Shown here one piece after another: positions 50,051-58,793 of a DNA stretch of 64,000 bases. This DNA comes from Comamonadaceae bacterium (GTDB lineage: Bacteria > Pseudomonadota > Gammaproteobacteria > Burkholderiales > Burkholderiaceae_C), in contig JAACZV010000013.1 in assembly GCA_009996515.1 (NCBI GenBank), positions 62,001 to 126,000 of the forward strand, written 5' to 3'. The position numbers were made by a program, and so were the translations under genes. Every line of letters begins with the position of its first letter. Position 1 is the stretch's first letter. The notes under the pieces were generated by a model, which worked only from the letters and a program-made list of their open reading frames with translations, was not told where the DNA came from and made no database searches.

Positions 50051-51730
50051 TCAAAGCGGAATCCGGATCGCGAGCTCGGTGTTCAGGCCGTCGTGCAGCC
50101 GGATCTGCAGCGAGCCGCCGAGCTCGTCGACGCGCTGCTTCAGCGAGCGTGGCTGAAAGTCGGCCCGCGCCCGGCCGCTGACGCTGCCGCCGTCGTCGCG
50201 CACCCGCAGGTCCAGCCCGCTGTCATCGCCTCGCAGCGCGATCCAGACATGGTGCGCCTGCGTGTGCTTGCGGATGTTGTTGAGCGCCTCGTTGAGCATG
50301 TGGAACAGCGCGCCCGCCAGCGCCCGCGTGGTGGCCAGCGCGTCCGGGCAATCGACGTCGACCTCGATGCCGAACAGCAGCGCGAAGCGGCGGGCCTGGC
50401 GCCTCACGGCGGGCACCAGCGCGTTGTCGCCATGCTGGGCGCCGGTGCGCAGGCCGGAGATCAGCTCGCGCAGCGAGGCCACCTCGGCGTTCACCAGCCC
50501 GGCCAGTGCGTCGACTTCGCTGCGAGCCGGGTTGTCGGCCGGGATGCGCAGCGCCACGCATTCCACGGCGTACTTCAGGCCCAGATAGGGCTGGATTGCG
50601 CTGTCGTGCAGGTCGCGGCCGATGCGGGCGCGCTCATGGCTGGCGCTCTCCTCCTGCAGCTGGTCGACCAGGGCGGCCTGCTCGATGATGCGCAGCAGCT
50701 CCGGGGCGGCGCCGGCCAGCGCGGACAGGTCCTGCTCGGTGCTGCGCAGGCCGCGGTAGCCGATCACGAAATGGCCGTACTGGCGCTGGTAGCGGCTCAG
50801 CGGCACCACATGCAGGCTGCGCACATCCAGCAGCCTTGCCAGTTCGTCCAGCGGCTCCAGCAGCGTGCGCGCCGGGCTGCCCTTGCCATGCAGGCGCAGG
50901 CTGGGCCGCAAGTCCCACCAGCGCCGCTTCACATAGCTGAGCGGCGTCTGCAGCGTGGGCGCCAGCAGCTGCTCCAGCTGGGCATGGGCCAGATCCTTGG
51001 CGCGAAAGCCGCCATCCTCGCGGCTGGCGATCATGGCCGGCGCGCCGACCTTGCTGGGCAGCACCAGCGCGACCACATCGGCCTGGGTGCCGGCGCGCAG
51101 ACGCTCCACCAGCTCGGTGCAGATGGGCTCCAGGCCGCGCCGCGGGTCGAGCCGGGTCTCCAGTTCGCCGATCAGCGCCAGCCAGCGGTGCAGCACGCGC
51201 ATGGGCCGGGCCAGCAGCGCGGCCGCCGGCACCAGCAGCAGCGCCACCAACTCCATGAGGCCGCTCCAGCGGTTCGGCCCGGAGAGCTGCAGCAGGGCCG
51301 GGTTGTCGCCCAGCAGCATGCCGGCGGCGGCCACGGCCGAGAGCAGCACGCCATGGCCGACGCCGTAGCCTATGGTCGTCAGCACGACCGGATGGATCAG
51401 CGTCACGAACATCATCGCCATCACGCCGGCGCTGAACAGCTGCATCATCGTGCAGGCCCAGGCCACGTCGACCCAGTAGGCGAGCAGGCCCGACACCAGC
51501 GGCCGTTCGCGCGCCTCGCTCCACAGCAGCCAGCCGGACCAGGCGTTGTAGGCCAGCATCACATAGGACGAGGTCGAGGCCACATGGGGTTCGCTGTTGA
51601 TCAGCAGCACGCTGCACATCAGCGCGGTGACCACGCGCACGCCAGCCGAGCAACGCCGCATCTCGACCGAGAGACCGGGTCCGGTCCTCGGCGCCTCGGC
51701 AATCTCCGACATCTGGCGCCCCCACATCAC
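50051..51730 (-). CDS. Membrane sensor histidine kinase (HisKA_3 type)
   Basis: N-terminal TM region; ERARIGRDLHDSAIQPYLGLKYAVE; HATPase HMLNEALNNIRKHTQAHHVWI; adjacent to response regulator. Confidence 0.88.
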   Translation of the reverse strand: MMWGRQMSEIAEAPRTGPGLSVEMRRCSAGVRVVTALMCSVLLINSEPHVASTSSYVMLAYNAWSGWLLWSEARERPLVSGLLAYWVDVAWACTMMQLFSAGVMAMMFVTLIHPVVLTTIGYGVGHGVLLSAVAAAGMLLGDNPALLQLSGPNRWSGLMELVALLLVPAAALLARPMRVLHRWLALIGELETRLDPRRGLEPICTELVERLRAGTQADVVALVLPSKVGAPAMIASREDGGFRAKDLAHAQLEQLLAPTLQTPLSYVKRRWWDLRPSLRLHGKGSPARTLLEPLDELARLLDVRSLHVVPLSRYQRQYGHFVIGYRGLRSTEQDLSALAGAAPELLRIIEQAALVDQLQEESASHERARIGRDLHDSAIQPYLGLKYAVECVALRIPADNPARSEVDALAGLVNAEVASLRELISGLRTGAQHGDNALVPAVRRQARRFALLFGIEVDVDCPDALATTRALAGALFHMLNEALNNIRKHTQAHHVWIALRGDDSGLDLRVRDDGGSVSGRARADFQPRSLKQRVDELGGSLQIRLHDGLNTELAIRIPL

Positions 51731-52020
51731 TGCCCCCCGACTTCGCCCGCTGTTGCTACAGAGGTGATGTCAGTCTGTCATGACATGCGAGGGCATATCT
51801 CCCCGGGAATGGGTGGTTCTTTGTCTAGTTTTGCCAACTAATGGTCATTTCTGATCAGCCGACCAGGCCGAGGCAGTCGCCGCAACCGGCGTCAGCCGCC
51901 ACAGCCGTTGCGGGCGCTTTCGCGAGCGACGCCGATGGACTGGGGTGTTGGAGCGGGCCTTGATCGCGGCGGACGGGCGGTGCAGAAGCGGTCGCACCTG
52001 ATGCCCGCCCCCCAAACGAA

Positions 52021-52049
52021 ACAGGCCCGCGCCATGAGCACGGGCCTGT
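52021..52049 (-). terminator. Putative lexA terminator hairpin
   Basis: ACAGGCCCG ... CGGGCCTGT 9-bp stem; minus-strand tail TTCGTTTGGGG (weak T-tract). Confidence 0.5.
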
Positions 52050-52070
52050 CTCAGCTTCGCTGCGCCGGCG

Positions 52071-52742
52071 TCAGTTGAAGCCCTGGCCGCGGATCAGGCC
52101 CACGGCCAGCCCCTCGATGCTGAAGGGCTCGCCGCCCTCCGTGACGACGATGGGCTCGAAATCGGGGTTCTCGGGCAGCAGCTGTATGCCTTCCGGGCCG
52201 CGCTTGAAGCGCTTCACGGTGACCTCGTCGCCGACGCGCGCGACCACGATCTGGCCGTTGCGCGCCTCGCTGGCGGACTGCACGGCCAGCAGGTCGCCGT
52301 CGAGGATGCCGATGTCCTTCATGCTCATGCCCTTGACCTTGAGCAGGTAGTCGGGCTTCTTGGCGAACAGGCTGGGCTCGACGCTGTAGGTCTGCTCCAC
52401 ATGCTCCTGGGCCAGGATGGGCGCGCCGGCGGCCACGCGGCCGATCAGCGGCAGCGTCAGCTGCGCCAGGTTGGGAATGGGCAGGCTGAACTGGCGGGCA
52501 CGGTTGACGGCGCTGAGCGCGTCGGACTTGAGCCGGATGCCGCGCGAGGTGCCGCCGACCAGTTCCAGCATGCCCTTGCGGGCCAGCGCTTGCAGATGCT
52601 CCTCGGCCGCGTTGGCGGACTTGAAGCCCAGCTCGGCGGCGATCTCGGCGCGGGTGGGTGGTGCGCCGGTGCTTTCGATCGCGTTGCGGACCAGATCGAA
52701 AATCTGCTGCTGGCGGGCGGTAAGCTTGGGTCGGTCTTGCAC
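52071..52742 (-). CDS. lexA: SOS transcriptional repressor LexA (GTG start)
   Basis: [55 protein letters not shown]...[16 protein letters not shown]...[19 protein letters not shown]. Confidence 0.95.
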   Translation of the reverse strand: MQDRPKLTARQQQIFDLVRNAIESTGAPPTRAEIAAELGFKSANAAEEHLQALARKGMLELVGGTSRGIRLKSDALSAVNRARQFSLPIPNLAQLTLPLIGRVAAGAPILAQEHVEQTYSVEPSLFAKKPDYLLKVKGMSMKDIGILDGDLLAVQSASEARNGQIVVARVGDEVTVKRFKRGPEGIQLLPENPDFEPIVVTEGGEPFSIEGLAVGLIRGQGFN

Positions 52743-52780
52743 GGGCGGCCTTTTTGATAGGCTGGCAATTTGTCCAGCAG

Positions 52781-52796
52781 CTGTATTTTCATCCAG
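52781..52796. promoter_or_regulatory. Putative LexA box
   Basis: CTGT-ATTTTCAT-CCAG, one mismatch to CTGT-N8-ACAG, in the lexA/asparaginase divergent intergenic region. Confidence 0.6.
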
Positions 52797-52808
52797 GAAA
52801 CCAGGAGA

Positions 52809-53744
52809 TTGCAAATTCCCTCGGATCTGATCGTCATTCTGGGCACCGGCGGCACCATTGCCGGCACGGCCAAAACGGCCAGCGACGGCGTGGGCTACAC
52901 GGCCGCCCAGCTGAGCGTGGCCGACCTGCTGGCCGCCGTGCCGGCGCTGGCCGGCCGCCGGCTGGAGGCGCAGCAAGTCGCCCAGCTGGACAGCAAGGAC
53001 ATGGATTTCCTGACCTGGCAGCGCCTGGCCGGCGCCGTGCAGCAGCAGCTGGCCCGGCCCGAGGTGGGCGGCATCGTCATCACGCATGGCACGGACACGC
53101 TGGAGGAGACGGCCTACTTCCTGCATCGCGTGCTGGCGCCGGCCAAGCCCGTCGTGCTGACGGCCGCGATGCGGCCGGCCACGGCACTGGCGCCGGACGG
53201 ACCGCAGAACCTGTTCGACGCGGTGCAGGTGGCGGGCACGCCGGGAGCCGCGGGCGTCGTCGTCGCGCTGGCCGGCCGGGTGCATGACGCGGCCCAGGTG
53301 CGCAAGACGCACAGCTACCGGGTCGATGCCTTCGAGTCGGTGGACGGCGCGCTGGTCGCGCGCGTGGAGGAGGGCGCCGTGCGGCTGCTGGGGCGCTGGC
53401 CCGCCGGCGAGGGGCTGGGCCTGGCGCGCATCTCCCGGCCGGCCGAGCGCTGGCCGCGCGTGGAGATCGTCATGAACCATGCGGGCGCCGGTGGCACGGT
53501 GGTGCAGGCGCTGCGTGCCGCCGGCGTCGACGGGCTGATCGCCGCGGGCACCGGCAACGGCACCCTCAGCGTCGCGCTGGAGTCGGCGCTGCGCGAGGCC
53601 CAGGCCGGCGGCGTCAAGGTCTGGCGCAGCACCCGCTGCGATGCCGGGCCGGTCATGGACCTGCCCGGCCTGCTGCCCGGCGCGGGGGCATTGAGCCCGG
53701 TTAAGGCCAGGATAGAGATGATCCTGACCCTGCTGGGCGAATGA
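52809..53744 (+). CDS. Asparaginase (TTG start)
   Basis: [35 protein letters not shown]...[28 protein letters not shown] at 52803-52807 before TTG. Confidence 0.88.
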   Translation: MQIPSDLIVILGTGGTIAGTAKTASDGVGYTAAQLSVADLLAAVPALAGRRLEAQQVAQLDSKDMDFLTWQRLAGAVQQQLARPEVGGIVITHGTDTLEETAYFLHRVLAPAKPVVLTAAMRPATALAPDGPQNLFDAVQVAGTPGAAGVVVALAGRVHDAAQVRKTHSYRVDAFESVDGALVARVEEGAVRLLGRWPAGEGLGLARISRPAERWPRVEIVMNHAGAGGTVVQALRAAGVDGLIAAGTGNGTLSVALESALREAQAGGVKVWRSTRCDAGPVMDLPGLLPGAGALSPVKARIEMILTLLGE

Positions 53745-53757
53745 GGCCCTCGGGGCT

Positions 53758-54192
53758 TCAGACGATGGTCAGCGTCACGTCCACGTTACCGCGGGTGGCG
53801 TTCGAGTAGGGGCAGACCTCATGGGCCGTCTTGACCAGCGCTTCGAGCTGGGCGCGGTCCATGCCGGGCACGGAGATCTTCATGTCGACCTGGATGCCGA
53901 ACGCGCCGGGCTTGTTGGCGTGCGGGCCGATGGCCACGTCGCTGGTGATGGAGACCTCGGCGGGCAGCGCGATCTTCTGCTTGCCGGCGACGGCCTTCAT
54001 CGCGCCGATGAAGCAGGCGGAATAGCCGGCCGCGAACAGTTGCTCGGGGTTGGTGCCCGGGCCGCCGGCGCCGCCCAGTTCCTTGGGCGTGGACAGCGCC
54101 AGGTCCAGCACGCCGTCGGACGACTTGGCGCTGCCGGTGCGGCCGCCGGTGGCGGTGGCGGTGGCGGTGTAGAGGGCTTTCTCGATGGCCAT
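53758..54192 (-). CDS. ohr: Organic hydroperoxide resistance protein
   Basis: [41 protein letters not shown]...[18 protein letters not shown]...[16 protein letters not shown]. Confidence 0.95.
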   Translation of the reverse strand: MAIEKALYTATATATGGRTGSAKSSDGVLDLALSTPKELGGAGGPGTNPEQLFAAGYSACFIGAMKAVAGKQKIALPAEVSITSDVAIGPHANKPGAFGIQVDMKISVPGMDRAQLEALVKTAHEVCPYSNATRGNVDVTLTIV

Positions 54193-54224
54193 GGTGGCTC
54201 CTTGGTGGGTGGGCGGGAAGGAAG

Positions 54225-54710
54225 TCAGGCCGCCGCGTCGGCGGCCCGGTCGAGTTGCTGGCGCAGCTGGGTGAGCCGCTGCGTCAGCGCGATGACCTCG
54301 TCCAGCTCGCAGGCGCTGGCGCAGGCAAGCTGGCCGGGAATGTCCAGGGCCGACTCGCGCAGCTTGCGGCCCCGGGACGTGAGGAAGATGTCGACGCGGC
54401 GCTCGTCGTCGCGGGCGCGGCGGCGCTCGATGTGGCCCAGGCTTTCCAGGCGCTTGAGCAGCGGCGTCAGCGTGCCCGAGTCCAGCGACAGCCGCTGGCC
54501 CAGCTGCGAGACGCTGAGCCCCTCGGCCTCCCACAGCACCAGCATGACGAGGTATTGCGGATAGGTCAGGCCCAGCGGCGCCAGCAGCGGCTTGTAGAGG
54601 CGGGTCATGGCCAACGAGCTGCTGTACAGCGCAAAGCACAGCTGGCGATCCAGCAGCAGCCATTCCGCGCGGGGATCGGCGGCGGGTGGGAGGGCTTTGC
54701 TGCGTGCCAT
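54225..54710 (-). CDS. ohrR: MarR-family organic hydroperoxide regulator OhrR
   Basis: [44 protein letters not shown] (conserved N-terminal Cys) upstream of ohr. Confidence 0.92.
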   Translation of the reverse strand: MARSKALPPAADPRAEWLLLDRQLCFALYSSSLAMTRLYKPLLAPLGLTYPQYLVMLVLWEAEGLSVSQLGQRLSLDSGTLTPLLKRLESLGHIERRRARDDERRVDIFLTSRGRKLRESALDIPGQLACASACELDEVIALTQRLTQLRQQLDRAADAAA

Positions 54711-54727
54711 GGCTGGCAATGTAGTTG

Positions 54728-54740
54728 GCAATTCAATTGC
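54728..54740. promoter_or_regulatory. Putative OhrR operator
   Basis: Perfect palindrome GCAATT-C-AATTGC 18 bp upstream of the ohrR start; resembles CAATT-AATTG OhrR boxes. Confidence 0.55.
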
Positions 54741-54833
54741 GCACAATTTAAATGGTCTTTCTGGCGATACCGGGCAGCATGGCGATCTGAGAGGATGCGC
54801 CACCCCCATCACGACAAGACGAGGAGAGAGACG

Positions 54834-55196
54834 ATGCAGACGGTCGCCATCGTGCTGGCGGCGCTGGTGGCGCTGCTGCACCTGTACTTCCTGGTGCTGG
54901 AGATGTTCTTCTGGACCCGGCCGCTGGGCCGCAAGGCCTTCGGGCTGAAGGCCGACTTCGCCGAGCAGAGCAAGGCGCTGGCGGCCAACCAGGGCCTGTA
55001 CAACGGCTTCCTGGCGGCGGGGCTCGTCTATGGGCTGATGCAGGGCGCCGCCGGTGCGGGCAAGCCCTGGCTGGCGTTCTTCCTGGGCTGCGTCGTCGTG
55101 GCGGGGCTGTTCGGCGCGGCGACGGTGTCGCGCAAGATCCTCGTCGTGCAGGCCGTCCCGGCACTGCTGGCGCTGGCGGCGCTGCTGCTCATCTGA
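54834..55196 (+). CDS. DUF1304 family integral membrane protein
   Basis: MQTVAIVLAALVALLHLYFLVLEMFFWTRPLGRKAFGL...; RBS GAGGAGAGAG. Confidence 0.82.
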   Translation: MQTVAIVLAALVALLHLYFLVLEMFFWTRPLGRKAFGLKADFAEQSKALAANQGLYNGFLAAGLVYGLMQGAAGAGKPWLAFFLGCVVVAGLFGAATVSRKILVVQAVPALLALAALLLI

Positions 55197-55287
55197 GAGG
55201 CCCACTGCGGCGCTCGCCGTCCAGCCGGTCGTGACGCCCCATCGAGCGTCGGCTGCCGCGCATCGGGGATGCGCGGCGCGGGTCGAC

Positions 55288-55674
55288 CTACTTGCGGCTG
55301 AGCTTCATGGTCCGCCCGTCCTTGAGCGTTGACTGCAGCATCTTGCCGTCAACGAGCATGAGGGTCGCGGTCTCGTCGAAGCAACCCTTCAGGACTTTCG
55401 CGCCCTGGATCGCGATGACCATCTCGGTCGCCGTCTGAGAAACGACGGACACCGGAAGGTCCCGGTTCGCGCATTGATCGACGGTGGTGTAGTTCACCTT
55501 CTGCTCGTAGCGCATGGTGCCGCTGCCCTTCGCGATCTTCAGGTCGACCTGAATGTCGCCGGCGCTGGGGCTGGTCGCCGGGCCGCTCCATTTCCCATCA
55601 AACGGCGACTGCTGCGCAAACGCAAACGACGAGAAGAGCACCAGGAGCGAGGCAAGTTTTGCTGAGGTACGCAT
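55288..55674 (-). CDS. Hypothetical secreted protein
   Basis: Signal peptide MRTSAKLASLLVLFSSFAFAQQ followed by FDGKWSGPATSPSAGDIQVDLKIAKGSG, resembling small extracellular beta-rich domains. Confidence 0.65.
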   Translation of the reverse strand: MRTSAKLASLLVLFSSFAFAQQSPFDGKWSGPATSPSAGDIQVDLKIAKGSGTMRYEQKVNYTTVDQCANRDLPVSVVSQTATEMVIAIQGAKVLKGCFDETATLMLVDGKMLQSTLKDGRTMKLSRK

Positions 55675-55989
55675 GTGATCTCTCTTGGGTTGGTGGGAAT
55701 GCATCGCCGGGCTTGAAGGCCCGACACCTGAGGGCCCAAGCGTTCGGCTTGGGCAGCTTCAGCGGCAGCGTCGGATGTGAGTTCGTCGCGCACCGCCAGC
55801 CATTGGGCCGCGACCGGCCCGAATCGTGGCGATATTGCTCCCAGGTTCAAGCGCGGGCAAGACTCGAACTGGGGCTGCCCTGGGGCATGGCCGCGGTCGG
55901 ACGCACGGCGTCGCAGGCCGCGACGCGGAAGAACAAGGGCGGTGTTCCGCGGCGCAGGAGCGCCCCGCGGGGCGTCTCCCGGGTCCGCC

Positions 55990-57936
55990 TCAGGCGCTCA
56001 TCGCCTCGATCTGCTCGCCCAGCTCCAGCCAGCGCATCTCGTCGGCCTCCAGCTGATCGGCAATCGCCTTCAGCCGCTTGCCCATCTCGGCGATGGCAGA
56101 CGCGGCCGCGCCCTCGGCGAGCTGGGCCTCGATCTCGGCGCGTTCCTCGGCCAGTGCATGCAGCCGCTTGTCGATGGCCTCCATCTCCTTGCGCAGCGGG
56201 CGGGTCTGCTCGGCCAGCTTGGCGCGGGCCTGGCCGGAGGCCTTGCGATCCTCGCGTGACGCGGGAGCCGGTGCTGGCGTGGCGGCGACGACGGGCGCGG
56301 GAGCGGCGGCGGGCTGCTTCTTGGCCGCGCGGGCGGCTTCCTTGCTCTGCTCCAGCAGCCAGCGCTGGTAGTCGTCCAGGTCGCCGTCGAAGGGCTTGAC
56401 CACGCCGTCGGCGACCAGCCAGAACTCGTCACAGACCTCGCGCAGCAGCGCGCGGTCGTGGCTGACCAGCATGACGGTGCCCTCGAACTCGTTGAGCGCC
56501 ATCGACAGCGCCTCGCGGGTGTTGAGGTCCAGGTGGTTGGTCGGCTCGTCCAGCAGCAGCAGGTTGGGGCGCTGCCACACCAGCATGGCCAGCACCAGCC
56601 GCGCCTTCTCGCCGCCGGACAGGCTGCCGACCTGCTGGTTGACCATGTCGCCGGTGAAGCGGAACTGGCCCAGGAAGTCGCGCAGCTCCTGCTCACGGCC
56701 CGGCGGGCCGACATCGCGCGCCAGCCGCACCATGTGCTCCAGCGGCCCTTCGTCCAGCCGCAGCACGTCCAGCTCCTGCTGGGCGAAATAGCCGATGGAC
56801 AGGCCCTTGCCCTCGGTCAGCTTGCCGGCCATGGGCGCTTGAGCGCGGGCGATGGTCTTGACCAGCGTGGACTTGCCCTGGCCGTTGGCGCCCAGGATGC
56901 CGATGCGCTGGCCGGCCAGCACCGAGCGGTCCACGCCGCGCACGATGATCTTGTCACCCTCGTCGGTGCGGTAGCCGGCCGACAGGTCGTCGAACATCAG
57001 CATCGGATTGGGCAGGTTCAGCGGCTCGCGGAACTCGAAGTTGAAGTCGGCCGACGCCAGCACGGGCGCCAGCTTCTCCATGCGCTCCAGCGCCTTGACG
57101 CGGCTTTGCGCCTGCTTGGCCTTGCTGGCCTTGGCCTTGAAGCGGTCGATGAACTTCTGCAGGTGGGCGACCTTCTCCTGCTGGCGCTCGAACGCGGCCT
57201 GCTGCAGCACCATGCGCTCGGCGCGCTGGCTCTCGAAGCTGGTGTAGTTGCCGCCGTAGCGCACCAGCTTGCCCTCGTCCAGGTGCAGCGTGACCTTGGT
57301 GATGGCGTCCAGGAACTCGCGGTCGTGGCTGATGATGATCAGCGTGCCGTCGTAGCGCTGCAGCCAGGCTTCCAGCCAGACCAGGGCGTCCAGGTCCAGG
57401 TGGTTGGTCGGCTCGTCCAGCAGCATCAGCTCGGCCGGGCACATCAGCGCCCGGGCCAGCTGCAGCCGCATGCGCCAGCCGCCGGAGAAGCTGTTGACCG
57501 GGGCGTCGAGCTGTTCGGTCCTGAAGCCCAGGCCCATCAGCAGCGCCTGGGCGCGCGAGCGGGCATCGAAGGCGCCGGCATCGGCCAGAGCCGCGTGGGC
57601 CTCGGCCATGGCATGGCCGTCGTTGGCCTTCTCGGCTTCGTCCAGCGCCACGCGGGCAGCGACCAGCGTCAGATCACCCTGCAGCACGAAGTCGGTCGCG
57701 CCGTCCTCGGTCTCGGGCATGTTCTGGGCGACTTCGGAGCGGCGCCAGTGCTTCGGCACCTCGACCTCGCCCTTGTCGTTGCCCAGGCGGCCCGTCAGCA
57801 GCGCGAACAGGCTGGACTTGCCGGCCCCGTTGCGGCCCACCAGGCCTATCTTCTCGCCGGGCTGCAGCGTGGCGGAGGCCCCGTCCAGCACCACCTTGAC
57901 GCCGCGGCGCAGCGTGATGTCGCGCAGCGTGATCAT
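55990..57936 (-). CDS. ABC-F family ATP-binding protein (YheS-like)
   Basis: Two ABC domains: GLVGRNGAGKSSLFALLTGRLG / GILGANGQGKSTLVKTIA with FSGGWRMRLQLARALM and LSGGEKARLVLAMLV; no TM. Confidence 0.93.
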   Translation of the reverse strand: MITLRDITLRRGVKVVLDGASATLQPGEKIGLVGRNGAGKSSLFALLTGRLGNDKGEVEVPKHWRRSEVAQNMPETEDGATDFVLQGDLTLVAARVALDEAEKANDGHAMAEAHAALADAGAFDARSRAQALLMGLGFRTEQLDAPVNSFSGGWRMRLQLARALMCPAELMLLDEPTNHLDLDALVWLEAWLQRYDGTLIIISHDREFLDAITKVTLHLDEGKLVRYGGNYTSFESQRAERMVLQQAAFERQQEKVAHLQKFIDRFKAKASKAKQAQSRVKALERMEKLAPVLASADFNFEFREPLNLPNPMLMFDDLSAGYRTDEGDKIIVRGVDRSVLAGQRIGILGANGQGKSTLVKTIARAQAPMAGKLTEGKGLSIGYFAQQELDVLRLDEGPLEHMVRLARDVGPPGREQELRDFLGQFRFTGDMVNQQVGSLSGGEKARLVLAMLVWQRPNLLLLDEPTNHLDLNTREALSMALNEFEGTVMLVSHDRALLREVCDEFWLVADGVVKPFDGDLDDYQRWLLEQSKEAARAAKKQPAAAPAPVVAATPAPAPASREDRKASGQARAKLAEQTRPLRKEMEAIDKRLHALAEERAEIEAQLAEGAAASAIAEMGKRLKAIADQLEADEMRWLELGEQIEAMSA

Positions 57937-58793
57937 TGCAGCGCCTCCTTGGTCACCAGCAGCACCTGGTCGGCGCCGGAGGAGGTTTCCATCCAGACCA
58001 CTTCAAGCGTCGGGAACGCCGCCTCGAAATGCTCGCGCTCGTTGCCGATCTCCAGCACCAGCACGCCGGCGTCGCTCAGCGCGGCGGGCGCGGCGCGCAG
58101 CAGCTCGCGGATGAAGTCCATGCCGTCGCTGCCGCCGGCCAGCGCCAGTTCGGGCTCGGCGCGGTACTCGGCGGGCAGGGCCGCCATGCTGGCGCTGTTC
58201 ACATAGGGCGGGTTGCACAGGATCAGGTCGTAAGGCCCCTGGGCGCCGGCCAGGCCGTCGCCCTGCAGCAGGCGGATGCGCTCGGTCAGGCCGTGGCGCT
58301 CGACGTTGAGCCTGGCGACCTCCAGCGCGTCGGCGCTGAGGTCCAGAGCATCCACCTCGACCTCGGGCCAGGCCATGGCCGCCAGCACGGCCAGGCTGCC
58401 GTTGCCGGTGCACAGGTCCAGCACGCGGCGGCTGCCGGGGTGCAGCCAGGGGTCGATGCTGGCGTCGGCGATCAGCTCGGCGATGAAGCTGCGCGGCACG
58501 ATGGCGCGCTCGTCGATGGTGAAGGGCACGCCCTGCAGCCAGGCCTCGCCGGTCAGGTAGGCGGCGGGCTTGCGCGTGGCGATGCGCTCATCGATCAGCG
58601 CGGCGATGGCGGCCGCCTCGGCGTCGCTCAGCTCGCGCTCCTCGTGCTCGTCCAGCGCATCCAGCGGCAGCCCCAGGCGCCACAGCGCCAGCCACATGGC
58701 TTCGTCGAAGGCATTCGTCGTGCCATGGCCAAAAAACAAACCCGCCTGGGCAAGGCGGGCGGCTTGGGTGTCGATGCAGTCAATCAGTTTCAA
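57933..58793 (-). CDS. prmB: 50S ribosomal protein L3 N(5)-glutamine methyltransferase (TTG start)
   Basis: LKLIDCIDTQAARLAQAGLFFGHGTTNAFDEAMWLAL...VLDLCTGNGSLAVLAAMAWP...LILCNPPYVNSASM. Confidence 0.92.
   Translation of the reverse strand: MKLIDCIDTQAARLAQAGLFFGHGTTNAFDEAMWLALWRLGLPLDALDEHEERELSDAEAAAIAALIDERIATRKPAAYLTGEAWLQGVPFTIDERAIVPRSFIAELIADASIDPWLHPGSRRVLDLCTGNGSLAVLAAMAWPEVEVDALDLSADALEVARLNVERHGLTERIRLLQGDGLAGAQGPYDLILCNPPYVNSASMAALPAEYRAEPELALAGGSDGMDFIRELLRAAPAALSDAGVLVLEIGNEREHFEAAFPTLEVVWMETSSGADQVLLVTKEALQ
58731..58759 (-). terminator. Intrinsic-terminator-like hairpin inside the prmB 5' coding region
   Basis: Minus strand CCCGCCT-tgccc-AGGCGGG followed by TTTGTTTTTT. Confidence 0.65.

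Noticed and set aside
52743-53480. N-terminal extension of the lexA ORF in the track (52071-53480)
   Set aside because: The extension is antisense to asparaginase; LexA homology begins at the GTG at 52742.
55690-55860. Possible integron attC site upstream of the small secreted protein
   Set aside because: Inverted repeats are present, but I could not find convincing GTTRRRY/RYYYAAC core boxes or an integrase.
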